Shown here: positions 7,924 through 17,233 of the stretch, piece by piece
Layout: every line of letters begins with the position of its first letter
Numbering within the stretch: position 1 is the first letter of the stretch
Source of the DNA: Methanobacteriota archaeon
GTDB lineage: Archaea > Halobacteriota > Methanomicrobia > Methanomicrobiales > Methanoculleaceae
Direction: 5' to 3'
NCBI GenBank assembly: GCA_030446015.1
Contig: JASUSO010000001.1
Coordinates: 1 to 64,000 of the forward strand
Length of the DNA: 64,000 nt
Made by a program: the position numbers and the translations under genes
Notes under the pieces: generated by a model
The model's input: the letters and a program-made list of their open reading frames with translations, nothing else
What the model was told of the DNA's origin: nothing
Databases searched by the model: none

Positions 7924-10900
7924 TCACACAACCCCCTCCACAACCGCGATCTCCTCCTCCGTGAGCCCGTACAACTCATACACCAGCCTATCGATCTGCC
8001 GGTCGGTCGCGTCGATCATCCCGGCGAGCGCCTCCTTCTCATGCGGGGCCTTCGCCGCCGCGAGGCGCTTGTTCAGGTCGAGCATCTTCTCGACGAGGGC
8101 GACCATGCGGTCGTGGCGGGCGACGTCGGAGGGGTCGGCGGGGTCGATGGGGCGGATTGGCAGGTTTTCCATATACTGCCGCTTCCAGCGGAAGAATCCG
8201 CCCCTGATCTCTGAACTGATGTTGGAAAAAAGGAATGTCCATAATGTTGAATTGAGGATTCCAACCAAATATAGAGAGTTGTTGCCGATGATGTATGAGG
8301 TCGTATCTGAGTAATGACTGTTCTTGTCGATTGTAAATTGTCCTCGTGTCGCGATTTCAGCGTAGATAATCTTCGGCTTCTCAAATTCCTGATAATAGTC
8401 ACAGGCCCTCAGTTCCCACCAATAGTCTCCTTTATCGCACCTCCGTTCACCACTTCCTGCAAATGGCTCAAGGTGCAATGCGATCGCCGGATAGGAGGTT
8501 TTTAGCCAGTCCCATTTGTCGGATACACTCCCTGAGTGCTGGTTAGTCCACCCTTTTTCAAAAAGGATCAAAAATTTCGTGGGGTCTGGAGTAAGATATC
8601 TCTTGATCTCCCGCCCCGCCAGAAACGGCTTGATGATCTCCGCACTCCGCGGGTCTTCGGCGATCAGCCGCTCCCTCGTCGCCTCGTCGATCACGAAAGC
8701 CTCGTTCAGTCCGGTCAGGATACCCCTATAGATCCTCCCGTCCACATACTCCCCCAGGGGCACCCCGGCGGCCCTGATCTTTTCAAGGAGCGCCTGCGTT
8801 CTTCCGTTAGTCAGGGACCACCCCCCATCGTCCAGGGCGGTTTGGTCCACTGGATACGCATGAGCCTTCACGTACTCCGTGAGGTCCGGGTAGTCCAGGT
8901 TCTCCACCTGCACTGCATCGAACCGCTCGCGGGGAGGCCCGGCCCCGATCCGGAGGATACAGGGATAGGTTGTCGCGCTCTCGAAGACCGGGAGATCCCC
9001 GAAATCAACGATCTCCTCGATCCGCTTCTCCTTCAGCCACGCCCGCAGGGGTTTCCCGTAGTTTGCCCGCATCCACTTGTTTGGCAGGATGTAGGTGAAC
9101 ACCCCGCCGGCCGCAAGCAGGTTCACCCCCCGCTCGACAAAATAGACGTACAGGTCGGCGGTGCCCTGGTAGACGCGGTAATGCTCCTTGAAATAGGCCT
9201 TTTGCTCCTTGATGCTCTCCTGGCGCACATACGGCGGGTTTGCGATCACCACATCGAACCCCGGATTCTGGCGCAGGAAGACCTCTGAGAAGTAGAGTTT
9301 CCAGAGGAAGAACGGTTTTGCCCTGTTCTTCCGGTACGCGGCAAGCTTCTTGCAGGCATCGGTATTGCCAGCCTCTTTGAGGGTCTCCTCGATGAGATCC
9401 CACTCCAGCCGCTCGATGGCGGCCCGGTACTCGTTCTTCCTCGCACGGTTCTGCTCGTTGAAGAAGAGCCGCTGATACCGCTTCAGCTCCCGGAGTTTGC
9501 GCCGCGACTCCTTGATGCGCAGGGATGCCGCCTGGTCAAACGTCACCTGCCGTGCGGTGGATCTCGGGCCTGCAAGGGCCTCTTTCTTCTTCTTCTCCAG
9601 CCGCGCAATCTCGCGCCGTATCCGCGCCGAATCTCCCTCCTCCGCTCCCGTGAGAATCCGGTGCAGCTCCTCCCCCAGGTCCTCTATCCTGGCATCGATG
9701 GACGCCGTCAAGGCCTCCGGGCCATCCTCGGGCTCAACCAGCAGCCCCTCATCAAAGAGGCTGACCCCCTCGAACTCGTCCACCAGGCTGTTCCCGCACA
9801 TGATCTTGTGGTCGAGGTTCGGGAGCGGCCGGATCGTCTGGATACTCTCCTCGTCCACGATCAACGAGAGCCAGAACCGGAGTTTGGTGATATCCACCGC
9901 TGACGAGTCGATGTCCACACCATAGAGAGAGTTCTCTATCGTCTGCCGCTTCAACTCGTAGATCGACCGATCTGCCTCCTCCCCGGAAAAGAACGGTGTC
10001 AGGATCGAACGGGCCTTCACGATCTCGTTCATCATCCCGACGGGGAACGCCCCCGAGCCCACCGCCGGATCCGCCACCCGGATCGAACAGAGCAACCGGT
10101 CAAGTTCGGCGTAATGGTTTCGGATGGATTCCGGTAGGGTAAACCGGGCATCCCGGAGCCACTCCTCGGCCTGGCCGCCGGCTTCCTGCGCATGGATGGT
10201 CATCCCGATGGTGACATCGCCACGCCTGATGAATACCTCCAGGTCCTTGCGGGGGATATTTGTGTGGTTCGCAAGATAGTCGATCAGGCTCTGCTGGCAC
10301 ATATAATGCACAATATCGCGCGGAGTGTAGAACGCTCCCTTCGATTTCCGGTCGGTCACATCGAGGAGGTTCTCAAAGACCTTCCCGAGCATCTCCGGGT
10401 CGACCGCCACCTCCCGCTCCAGGGGTTCGTCCTCTTTGATGGTGAAGTTGAACTCGTCAAACGTCTTCAGAATGTCCCCAAAGACCTCATTATCTATCTG
10501 CAGATTGGTGCCGGCCCAGTCGTAGTTCTGGATCGGCTCGAAGAGACCGCCGTTCAGGAACGGGATCTTGCACTTGAACTGGCTGTAGTAGTCCTCGCTG
10601 GGGGAGCGATCCACTGCAAGCGCCTCATAGAAGAGCGGCTCAAGGATATCGTTGAAGAAACTCTCGTAGGGAACAATCTCCCTGTCATACAGGCGGCGCA
10701 TGAAATCCTTCGGCCCCATCCCCCATTCCTGGAACCGCCCGGTCACGGGGTCCTGCCTCACCCCGAGCCACCCCTTCTTCTGGAGGAAATAGAGGAAGAC
10801 GATCTGGCCGAGGAGTTTCTTCGAGAAATCGACCGTCGAGATCTCCTTCTCCTTGAACTCCGCCTTGCAGATCGGATCGGCATCAAGCGCCCTCTCAAGC

Positions 10901-11517
10901 GACTCCTTCAGGTTGAGGTAACAGGCTTTGTACTTCTCGAAGAACTCCTTTGTGACGTTCTCGACGCTGAAACACTCCTCGATATCTGCAAGAGTCGGGG
11001 CTCCATTCGTCTCCTGGATGAGATGGAGGAATCGTTTTCTGCAGGTATGATTCGGCTCGTTCTTCCCCACAAGATACGAGAACCTGCGTGCAGGCGTCAA
11101 CTTCAAACTCGTGCGGATCCTCCCGTCGTCGCCGGTCCCGAGCTCGTACTCGAGCCTGACAAACGAGAAGCGCCAGTCCTCGTGGTCGTCGCCGTAAAAC
11201 GCGACCAGGGCCGCATCCCTCCCTTCGTTGTTGAGGTACTTCGCAATAAAGTTCCGCTGCATCGTCCGGGCGCGGTCACGGGAGGTCGACCGCATCAACC
11301 TGACATAGAGCACCCCGACGGTATGTTTCCCGTCAACGTAGGTCCCGATACTGTATGCCTCATCGATATAGTTCTTGAACTCGCGCCAGATCGGCAACCG
11401 CTGAGGAAATATCTGGAAGTCATCGAAGAGTTCCTGGACGAACCTCATATACCGGCCCGGATTGAAGGCGTTCTTGAAGACCCCATCAATGAGCCTGATG
11501 GTCTCCTCTTCATTCAT
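7924..11517 (-). CDS. Eco57I-family N6-adenine DNA methyltransferase (large, type IIG-like)
   Basis: 1197 residues. Methyltransferase motif I is DPAVGSGAFP at about residue 485 and the catalytic NPPY is near residue 760 (DVVIANPPYVRQE), in the order typical of gamma-class adenine methyltransferases. The C-terminal third looks like a TaqI-type target recognition region. It ends in a coiled coil with the KMLDLNKRL...DRQIDRLVYELYGL pattern common in type I/IIG enzymes. The roughly 450-residue N-terminal part may hold a nuclease or a partner-binding domain, but I cannot identify a PD-(D/E)xK site with confidence. Its start overlaps the helicase stop (ATGA, 4 bp), so the two are translationally coupled. 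Together they look like a restriction or phage-defence module related to BREX/DISARM methyltransferase-helicase pairs. Confidence 0.88.
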   Translation of the reverse strand: MNEEETIRLIDGVFKNAFNPGRYMRFVQELFDDFQIFPQRLPIWREFKNYIDEAYSIGTYVDGKHTVGVLYVRLMRSTSRDRARTMQRNFIAKYLNNEGRDAALVAFYGDDHEDWRFSFVRLEYELGTGDDGRIRTSLKLTPARRFSYLVGKNEPNHTCRKRFLHLIQETNGAPTLADIEECFSVENVTKEFFEKYKACYLNLKESLERALDADPICKAEFKEKEISTVDFSKKLLGQIVFLYFLQKKGWLGVRQDPVTGRFQEWGMGPKDFMRRLYDREIVPYESFFNDILEPLFYEALAVDRSPSEDYYSQFKCKIPFLNGGLFEPIQNYDWAGTNLQIDNEVFGDILKTFDEFNFTIKEDEPLEREVAVDPEMLGKVFENLLDVTDRKSKGAFYTPRDIVHYMCQQSLIDYLANHTNIPRKDLEVFIRRGDVTIGMTIHAQEAGGQAEEWLRDARFTLPESIRNHYAELDRLLCSIRVADPAVGSGAFPVGMMNEIVKARSILTPFFSGEEADRSIYELKRQTIENSLYGVDIDSSAVDITKLRFWLSLIVDEESIQTIRPLPNLDHKIMCGNSLVDEFEGVSLFDEGLLVEPEDGPEALTASIDARIEDLGEELHRILTGAEEGDSARIRREIARLEKKKKEALAGPRSTARQVTFDQAASLRIKESRRKLRELKRYQRLFFNEQNRARKNEYRAAIERLEWDLIEETLKEAGNTDACKKLAAYRKNRAKPFFLWKLYFSEVFLRQNPGFDVVIANPPYVRQESIKEQKAYFKEHYRVYQGTADLYVYFVERGVNLLAAGGVFTYILPNKWMRANYGKPLRAWLKEKRIEEIVDFGDLPVFESATTYPCILRIGAGPPRERFDAVQVENLDYPDLTEYVKAHAYPVDQTALDDGGWSLTNGRTQALLEKIRAAGVPLGEYVDGRIYRGILTGLNEAFVIDEATRERLIAEDPRSAEIIKPFLAGREIKRYLTPDPTKFLILFEKGWTNQHSGSVSDKWDWLKTSYPAIALHLEPFAGSGERRCDKGDYWWELRACDYYQEFEKPKIIYAEIATRGQFTIDKNSHYSDTTSYIIGNNSLYLVGILNSTLWTFLFSNISSEIRGGFFRWKRQYMENLPIRPIDPADPSDVARHDRMVALVEKMLDLNKRLAAAKAPHEKEALAGMIDATDRQIDRLVYELYGLTEEEIAVVEGVV

Positions 11518-14500
11518 GCAGACTCACCTCCTGCGAAGTATCCGGAGAGGATGACTTCCTTAGGCCCGGAGATATCGACCGGCCCGAACGCCGGGCGGAA
11601 GAACTCCTCCGAGATCTCGGATTTGATCTTCGCAAGCATGGGGAGAGGTTCCGGGGTATACGCAATCTTTTTGAGGATCTTCTTGATGGTCGCCTTCGGG
11701 AGCGCCCCGTCTTCTATCAGTCCGAGAACCTTTCCCACGTACTCTTCGTCTTCATCCGTAAACTCCGGCGAGTGCTGGATCGCCCTGAGTATCCCGGTGA
11801 ATTTGACCTCGCCCCCTTTGCTGGCGCGTGAGGGTGCAATAGTACTCTCGATGGCAAACACATCTTCAAAAGCGGCTTTATTGGACGCAAGCAGCGAGTA
11901 AAAGTCCGATCCGATGGCATGCTTCTTCGTCGATGTCTCCGCCTGGAGAAGCTCCGCCGCACGCAGGAAGTCCACCTCCTCAGTAACAGCCTCCGCCCCT
12001 CTGACAGTCGTCTGAAAGATCTTCCGGAGTTTCCCCCGCCTGAAGAACGTGACCACTGAACGTTCGGATCCGCCGGCTACACGGCCGGTTCTTGCCTTCT
12101 TCGGGAGGTGCTTTATCTTTTTGAAGAGATCGGGATCCGAGTCTCGTATCTCCCGCAGGAACGTCAGATAACCGAGTTCGAGGTCTTCCTCCTCATCCTC
12201 TCCCGTGATTGTCTTTCGGGACGTCAATTTCGTGAAGAGATCGTGCGATTTGATCTCTTCATCCGTCAGGAGAGGAGCATCGTTCCCAAGCATCTCGATA
12301 AACGCTGCTATCTTTGCCTCAGCAGCCTCCTGCAGGCCGATCTCCTCGTTGATAGGCCCTGCTGGGAAGAAATTGAAGATATGGATCCTCTCAAACTTCG
12401 TATCCACACGGTTGATACGGCCGACCCGCTGCATCATCCGTGTCGGGTTCCACGGGATGTCATAGTTGATCACCACGTTGGAGCGATGAAGGTTTACCCC
12501 TTCCGAGAGAACCTCTGTCGTCACGAGAATCCGGTAGTCGTCCTTTGGATGCCGGGATTTCGCATCAAAGTTCTCGATAATTGCGATCCTCTCACTCTCC
12601 GAGGAAGACCCATGATACTCAAGAACACAGTCTCCAAACCGTTCCTTCAGGGCATCCGTAAGATAATCCGCCGTCTCCTTTGCTTCGGTGAAGACGATGC
12701 ACTTCTGGTCTTTGAGCCGGGGATCCGTTGAGAGCGCTTCAACAAACGCGGTGATCTTCGGGTCGTGTTCCACAGTATCCCAGAGTGATCGGAGTTTCTT
12801 GAGGATCGTCAGGTCATACCTGAGATCCTCCAGATACACCGAAGTGAAACTGGATGATGGCAGACAATAGACCTTCTTATCGTCGATAAGAGAGGCGATT
12901 TTGTCCATATTATCCTGTTCAAGGAGGTCGAAGATCGTGTTCGTGTGCATCTTGCTGATATAGACGTTCCCTCTCTCGACCTCCCGGATAAATACTTCAT
13001 AATACCCGATAAACCGGCTGATAGACATCTTAAATGCGAAGAAACTGCTCTCCAGCCTCTTCAAGAGCATTATCTTCATGAACTTCATCATGTTCTTCTG
13101 GGCCAGTTCCTCGGGATGTGAGGTTCCTTCCTTCAGATACAGGAGCGGGGTGTAGCGGGAATACTTGAACCGGTTCGCGATCAGGTCGATCGACTCCAGA
13201 AAGACCGAGTCCGTGTGGTCATCAAAGTGGTAATACACCGGTTGAGGGTCCTCAACCTCGGGGAACTTGAGGTTCTGCCGCTTCAGATCCTCGCTGTAGT
13301 ACGCAGCGATGCTCGCCCGCGTGCGCCGGACCATCAGGTACTGGAGCACATTCTCACGGATATCCTCGGCATTTTCCCTGACAACTCTCATGTACTCTTC
13401 GCGATCCCGCTGCCGGTCCAGCCCGTCAAGCCGTTTCTGGAGGGTATTGAAATATCTCTGAAGGTTGCGCACCTTCGGGTTTGGAAGCGTGGATTTTTTG
13501 GCGTTCTGGAAGAGTTTGATCTGGCTCAGGATATCGTTGGGAGAGTTGTTGAGCGGGGTTGCCGTCACCAGAATCACCCGCTTTCCCCTGCAGATCCGGT
13601 ACAGGCTCTCATAACTCTGCGTCATCTCGTTCCGGAATCGATGAGCCTCGTCGATGATCACGTTCTTGTACCGCTCGGTACCCCTCTTAAGAACGTGATC
13701 CAGTTTCCCAACCGATTCAAAATCTGCCTGGCGCACGCCAAAATCGAGGAAGACATTCGGCCATGAACCTGGATTCTCCCGGTCTATCAGGACAGGAGGA
13801 GCGAGAACGAGCGTCCTCCCATCGAGCTGCTGGGCAAGGAGGGTTGCTATGTACGTCTTCCCGAGGCCGACCACATCGGAGATAAAAACGCCACCGTACT
13901 CCTCCAGTTTTAATTTTGCGTCCTGCACCGCGTCCTTCTGGTACTGCAGGTCCATGAACCCCTCAGGGATGTATTCATTCCCGGTTTCCTGCTTATCGAG
14001 ATTGATCTTCTCCTTCAGGTATTCATAGAGGAATTTCAGGTAGAGTTCGTACGGGGTGATAGAATCGTTGAGCCAGGTCTGCGTCCGTATCGTCTCGACA
14101 TAACTCTCCGACACATCGGCCGAGTTTTCCCAGAGCTCGTTGAACTTGTTGAGCGCGTACTCGTAATCCCCCCGCATCTTGAGTTCGACGTTAAACTCAA
14201 GGTTATCCTGCAGTCCGGCTTGAGAAAAATTGCTTGAGCCAGTGATAACACGCCCCCTGTCCCTGTCACCCTCCTTGAAAGTCATTATGTAGAGTTTTGC
14301 ATGGATCTTCTCTGAAGGGTAAACGCGGATCTCAAGTTTTCCATTCCTCAACCACTCGATGAAGGTCAGAATACCCTTTTCTACGTCGAAGGCGTCTTCG
14401 GATTGATCCAGCTCTTCTTTGACCATGCTGGAGTATTGATTCCTGAGGTCCTTATTGGAAAGGAGGAGTGTTGAATGCCCCTCAAATGCGGCAGTCTGGA

Positions 14501-14711
14501 TAAGATCGTATGTCGTTTTATTGGTGCTGATGCCGATGAGGATTCTGATCTTCTCGGTATTCTCCAGGGCCCTCTCAAGAGCATAGAATCCACTCGAATA
14601 AAAATACCCGACGAGACAATCGAAAAGCGTGGTGTCCTTAACTAAGGCATTAAAACGATCAAGTAACGTATTGCCATTCTCATTAGTGATAAAAGTCAGA
14701 TCTGAAGACAT
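11514..14711 (-). CDS. SF2 helicase with N-terminal phospholipase D-like nuclease domain
   Basis: 1065 residues. The N-terminal about 190 residues are PLD-like, with one HxK motif (H137, K139 in IHAKLYI) and GSSNFSQ at 158-164. This is a half-site, so an active nuclease would need to dimerise. A SNF2-like SF2 helicase core follows: GLGKT at 282-286, DEAH at 354-357, TATP at 383-386, and a C-terminal lobe with TTEVLSEGVNL and QRVGRINR. The remaining C-terminus is uncharacterised. Such proteins translocate on double-stranded DNA. It is the first gene of the operon with the methyltransferase, and I infer that it restricts unmodified DNA while the partner methylates self. No DrmA/B or Pgl/Brx genes are in the window, so this is not a complete DISARM or BREX locus. 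Confidence 0.9.
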   Translation of the reverse strand: MSSDLTFITNENGNTLLDRFNALVKDTTLFDCLVGYFYSSGFYALERALENTEKIRILIGISTNKTTYDLIQTAAFEGHSTLLLSNKDLRNQYSSMVKEELDQSEDAFDVEKGILTFIEWLRNGKLEIRVYPSEKIHAKLYIMTFKEGDRDRGRVITGSSNFSQAGLQDNLEFNVELKMRGDYEYALNKFNELWENSADVSESYVETIRTQTWLNDSITPYELYLKFLYEYLKEKINLDKQETGNEYIPEGFMDLQYQKDAVQDAKLKLEEYGGVFISDVVGLGKTYIATLLAQQLDGRTLVLAPPVLIDRENPGSWPNVFLDFGVRQADFESVGKLDHVLKRGTERYKNVIIDEAHRFRNEMTQSYESLYRICRGKRVILVTATPLNNSPNDILSQIKLFQNAKKSTLPNPKVRNLQRYFNTLQKRLDGLDRQRDREEYMRVVRENAEDIRENVLQYLMVRRTRASIAAYYSEDLKRQNLKFPEVEDPQPVYYHFDDHTDSVFLESIDLIANRFKYSRYTPLLYLKEGTSHPEELAQKNMMKFMKIMLLKRLESSFFAFKMSISRFIGYYEVFIREVERGNVYISKMHTNTIFDLLEQDNMDKIASLIDDKKVYCLPSSSFTSVYLEDLRYDLTILKKLRSLWDTVEHDPKITAFVEALSTDPRLKDQKCIVFTEAKETADYLTDALKERFGDCVLEYHGSSSESERIAIIENFDAKSRHPKDDYRILVTTEVLSEGVNLHRSNVVINYDIPWNPTRMMQRVGRINRVDTKFERIHIFNFFPAGPINEEIGLQEAAEAKIAAFIEMLGNDAPLLTDEEIKSHDLFTKLTSRKTITGEDEEEDLELGYLTFLREIRDSDPDLFKKIKHLPKKARTGRVAGGSERSVVTFFRRGKLRKIFQTTVRGAEAVTEEVDFLRAAELLQAETSTKKHAIGSDFYSLLASNKAAFEDVFAIESTIAPSRASKGGEVKFTGILRAIQHSPEFTDEDEEYVGKVLGLIEDGALPKATIKKILKKIAYTPEPLPMLAKIKSEISEEFFRPAFGPVDISGPKEVILSGYFAGGESA

Positions 14712-14737
14712 TGAACACGCCTATAACAAGAATAATA

Positions 14738-14760
14738 GTTATGTTATGATATAGTTGATG
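14738..14760 (-). promoter_or_regulatory. TATA box of the helicase-methyltransferase operon
   Basis: Read on the minus strand, an AT-rich stretch with CTATATCATAAC lies about 30-40 bp ahead of the helicase ATG (14711). This fits an archaeal TATA element and a short leader. Confidence 0.5.
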
Positions 14761-14889
14761 AAACGTATCTCGCCATATGGGAGGTAGTTTTCCTTCCCGG
14801 CAAGATCGTATGAGGGAACTACCTCTCCGGATTAGTTAAACGGACCTACTAGGCAGATAGGACCATGTACGGTCTCCACTCCGTGAACG

Positions 14890-14903
14890 TTTTAACTATA
14901 AAC
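14890..14903 (+). promoter_or_regulatory. TATA box of the EVE-DUF365-TBP-like operon
   Basis: TTTTAACTATAAAC is centred about 25 bp before the ATG at 14919, the spacing expected for a leaderless archaeal mRNA. It lies inside the longer frame that opens at 14865, which argues for the internal start. It is divergent from the helicase promoter about 140 bp away. Confidence 0.55.
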
Positions 14904-14918
14904 GATCAAATCCCACCT

Positions 14919-15368
14919 ATGACCCACTGGATCGCCTCCTCCAACCGTGACAACGCCAAGATCCTCGATAAGAAGCACATCTGGGGAGTTCCAAAGCGGA
15001 ACAAAACCCTCATGCACCGGGTCAAGCCCGGCGACACCATACTCGTCTACGTCCGGCAAGAGAAGGAGGGCGACACGATCCTCCCCTCCGCGATAACCGG
15101 TGCCTATGAAGTCGTTGCCGAGCCCTACGAGGACCACTCCCGCCTCTTCGTCACCCCGCCGCAGATGGGCGATGAGGTCTTCCCCTACCGCATGAAGGTC
15201 CGGCCAATCAAGGTCTTTGCCGAACCGCTGGAGTTCAAGCCGCTGATCGGGGATCTCAAATTCATCACGAACAAGACGATGTGGAGCGGCCACCTCCGCA
15301 TCGCCATGCGCGAGATCCCCGAGGAGGACTACCGGCTCATCCTCAAGCGGGCCGGAGTGGAGGCATAA
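14919..15368 (+). CDS. EVE domain protein (PUA-like modified-base reader)
   Basis: 149 residues from ATG 14919, chosen because it begins exactly where EVE proteins begin (MTHWIASSNRDNA) and sits one promoter length from a TATA box. The hallmark residues of the family are present: HWI near the N-terminus, then WGVPKRN, KPGDTILVYV and a C-terminal L-I-x-D-L-x-F-I. EVE domains belong to the PUA/YTH superfamily. Relatives bind modified bases and are often fused or linked to restriction and defence enzymes. The stop is 3 bp before the next PUA-like gene, so the pair is an operon, divergent from the helicase-methyltransferase module. Binding of a modified base in DNA or RNA is an inference. Confidence 0.88.
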   Translation: MTHWIASSNRDNAKILDKKHIWGVPKRNKTLMHRVKPGDTILVYVRQEKEGDTILPSAITGAYEVVAEPYEDHSRLFVTPPQMGDEVFPYRMKVRPIKVFAEPLEFKPLIGDLKFITNKTMWSGHLRIAMREIPEEDYRLILKRAGVEA

Positions 15369-15371
15369 CCG

Positions 15372-15800
15372 ATGTCCGAGATCACCGGCGTCACCTTCCC
15401 CGTCCCAAAACACCTCATGCCCCGGTTCTTTGCCGAAGGCAAGACCGTCTTCATCAAACCCGCCACCGTCTTCAAAGAGCTTCGCAGCGGCATGAAACTC
15501 GTCTTCTACCAGTCCCACGAGGATACCGGCTACGCCGGGCAGGCGACGATCAGGCGGATCGTCATCGAAGACGACCCCCTCGCGTTCTTCGAGACGTTCG
15601 GTGATGCAGTCTTCCTCACCCGGGAGGAGGCACGCGCCTACGTCGCGAACCAGGAGCGGTGGCAGGGGGTCAGGGTCAGGAAGGAGGCGCCCCGAAAGCG
15701 GCCCTGGATGGCGCTCGAACTCGAGGATGTCCGAAAATACGATTCAGTGAAGAAATCCGAACGGTTTGTCCCGGTCGGGGGAAGGTATCTCCGGGAGTAA
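15372..15800 (+). CDS. DUF365 family protein (PUA-like)
   Basis: 142 residues. The architecture fits DUF365, an archaeal family of PUA-like fold: GVTFPVPKHLMPRFF at the start, the strand-rich centre GMKLVFYQSHEDTGYAGQA, and the C-terminal RPWMALELEDVRKYD. It has no catalytic motif and probably binds RNA or DNA. It is 3 bp after the EVE gene and 19 bp before the TBP-like gene, so all three are likely one transcript. Two PUA-superfamily readers side by side suggest recognition of a modified nucleic acid. The family assignment is from memory of the fold pattern. Confidence 0.75.
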   Translation: MSEITGVTFPVPKHLMPRFFAEGKTVFIKPATVFKELRSGMKLVFYQSHEDTGYAGQATIRRIVIEDDPLAFFETFGDAVFLTREEARAYVANQERWQGVRVRKEAPRKRPWMALELEDVRKYDSVKKSERFVPVGGRYLRE

Positions 15801-15819
15801 GTCCCATATCTTTTCGGGA

Positions 15820-16338
15820 ATGAAGATCATCAACATCGTCGCTTCCGGCGACCTTCACCAGTCTGTCTCGTTTGAGCGGTTGCCGGAGCTCCCCGATACA
15901 AACTACCGATATAATCCTGAGAACTACCACGGGGCCTACATCCTCCTCTCCCGAGGGAAGGCCACCATCTACAGGAGCGGGAAATACATCATCTACGGCC
16001 TCGCATCCCTCGACGAGGTCGACACCTCCTATCGGGAGTTCCTTACTCTTATCTCGCCCCTCATCGACCCTTCACTCGCGTCGCCGCCGGAGGTCAGGAA
16101 CATCGTCGGCATGGATGATTTCCAGATCGAGATCCCCCTATCACGGCTCGTCGTCGCGCTCAGGATGGAGCAGGTCGAGTACGAGCCCGAACAGTTCCCG
16201 GGCCTGATCTACCGGGGCGACGCAGGGACCGCCCTCATCTTCTCGTCAGGGAAGGTGATCCTCGCCGGGTTCAAAGACCTGGACTCGATGGAGGCGTTCG
16301 CATCCCGGCTGAAGGCAAAGATCAAGAATGTTGCGTAG
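15820..16338 (+). CDS. Divergent TATA-box-binding protein paralogue
   Basis: 172 residues from the ATG at 15820; a frame opens upstream but the earlier codons overlap the DUF365 gene. It shows the two-fold TBP repeat: repeat 1 about residues 2-75, repeat 2 about 90-172. Repeat 2 keeps the canonical DNA-binding signatures YEPEQFPGLIYR (121-132) and LIFSSGKV (139-146). Repeat 1 has lost them: the FPGLVYR position reads YHGAYILL and the IFxSGK strand reads ATIYRSGKYII, so the DNA-kinking phenylalanines of that half are missing. A normal TBP has both. It could bind an altered site, act as a partial or dominant regulator, or serve the neighbouring defence genes. That it is a TBP-fold protein is clear; its role is not. 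Confidence 0.82.
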   Translation: MKIINIVASGDLHQSVSFERLPELPDTNYRYNPENYHGAYILLSRGKATIYRSGKYIIYGLASLDEVDTSYREFLTLISPLIDPSLASPPEVRNIVGMDDFQIEIPLSRLVVALRMEQVEYEPEQFPGLIYRGDAGTALIFSSGKVILAGFKDLDSMEAFASRLKAKIKNVA

Positions 16339-16437
16339 TCCCCGCGTCCCTCGCGTAGAAGGTTGCGAGCCGCGACGCTCCCTCCGGAGCGGGATATTGA
16401 TTCTGCTGTCAGCCAGTGGTCGGCTGCCCTCATTCCC

Positions 16438-16758
16438 TCACGGGACCGCCCCCTCCGGAAGTTCCTCCGCCGCCAGCAGCGGGGGAAGATCAGTCTCCAC
16501 AGACCATTCGGGATGCAGCAGCGCCTCCGTATAGGCGCAGTCGGCGATCCAGTAGAGGTCGCGCTCATCCTTCATCCGGCCGGCCTGAAACGACCACGGG
16601 CCGGGCGCGACCAGGTCCAGCAACGCCCGGTATACCCCGCCGGGGCCGCCGCGAACCTCGTAGTCGATCCTGTCGGGAGCGTGGGGATCGTCGCCCTCGC
16701 CCCGGACGACGATCGCGGCTCCCTCTCGTGCGAGAGGTATCGTCCAGTGCGCTACCAT
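16438..16758 (-). CDS. Hypothetical protein
   Basis: 106 residues from the ATG at 16758; an upstream ATG at 16779 is also possible. Composition is acidic with high GC, and the sequence has protein-like alternation (HWTIPLAREGAAIVVRGEG, then YWIADCAYTEALLHPEW), so it is probably coding. I recognise no family. It lies alone between the TBP-like gene and the truncated ATPase fragment, in a stretch of decayed genes. Confidence 0.4.
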   Translation of the reverse strand: MVAHWTIPLAREGAAIVVRGEGDDPHAPDRIDYEVRGGPGGVYRALLDLVAPGPWSFQAGRMKDERDLYWIADCAYTEALLHPEWSVETDLPPLLAAEELPEGAVP

Positions 16759-16870
16759 ACCACACCCATGTATCCACACTTTATCCGCACCCGGCAGGGC
16801 ATCCGCACGGCTCCGGAGCAGGAGCGGCGCCCGTTCTGCCGAAACTCCATGCTATTATCCACACCCGGCA

Positions 16871-17233
16871 TCATGGCCGTTCCTCGTGCAGGACATACTG
16901 TGTCTTCTTCCTCGACGGTGCCCTCCGCTCCAGAATGCCAAGGTCGACCAGAACCTTGAGTTCCTTGAGCGCGGTCGTCGCCGCAACACCGGTGAGAGAC
17001 TGATAACCGCTGTTGGTGATGCTCCCCTGCGTCTTGAGATGGTTGACCGCGAGCACCTGTCGTTCGTTCAGCCCCATCTCCCGAATAACACTCTCGGTCA
17101 GCAGATCCTTGCGCATCGTCAGGCTGAACCCAAGCGGACTGCTGGCGAAGGTGGGAACCGGCATCCCGGCGCTACGGAGGGCCGTGATGATCCGCTCGAT
17201 CCCACCGTGCCCGGCATGAATTACATGCCGCCG
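16871..17233 (-). pseudogene. C-terminal fragment of an AlbA_2/HATPase_c_4-type ATP-binding regulator
   Basis: The open frame continues back from the ATG at 17164 to a stop at 17234-17236 without another start. The pre-ATG codons read GHGGIERIITALRSAG, which match the end of the divergent ATPase domain (pattern GxGIxRIIxAxxxAGxPxPxF). A winged-helix domain follows (LNERQVLAVNHLKTQGSITN... LGILERR). Full-length members are 400-500 residues and carry an AlbA_2 domain first, so some 300 residues are missing. The break coincides with the end of the DUF1016 gene. A short product from 17164 (97 residues) could still be made as a DNA-binding stub. Confidence 0.7.

Noticed and set aside
11514-14711. 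Complete DISARM or BREX locus
   Set aside because: No DrmA/DrmB or BrxZ/PglZ-type genes are in the window, so only the helicase-methyltransferase pair can be claimed.
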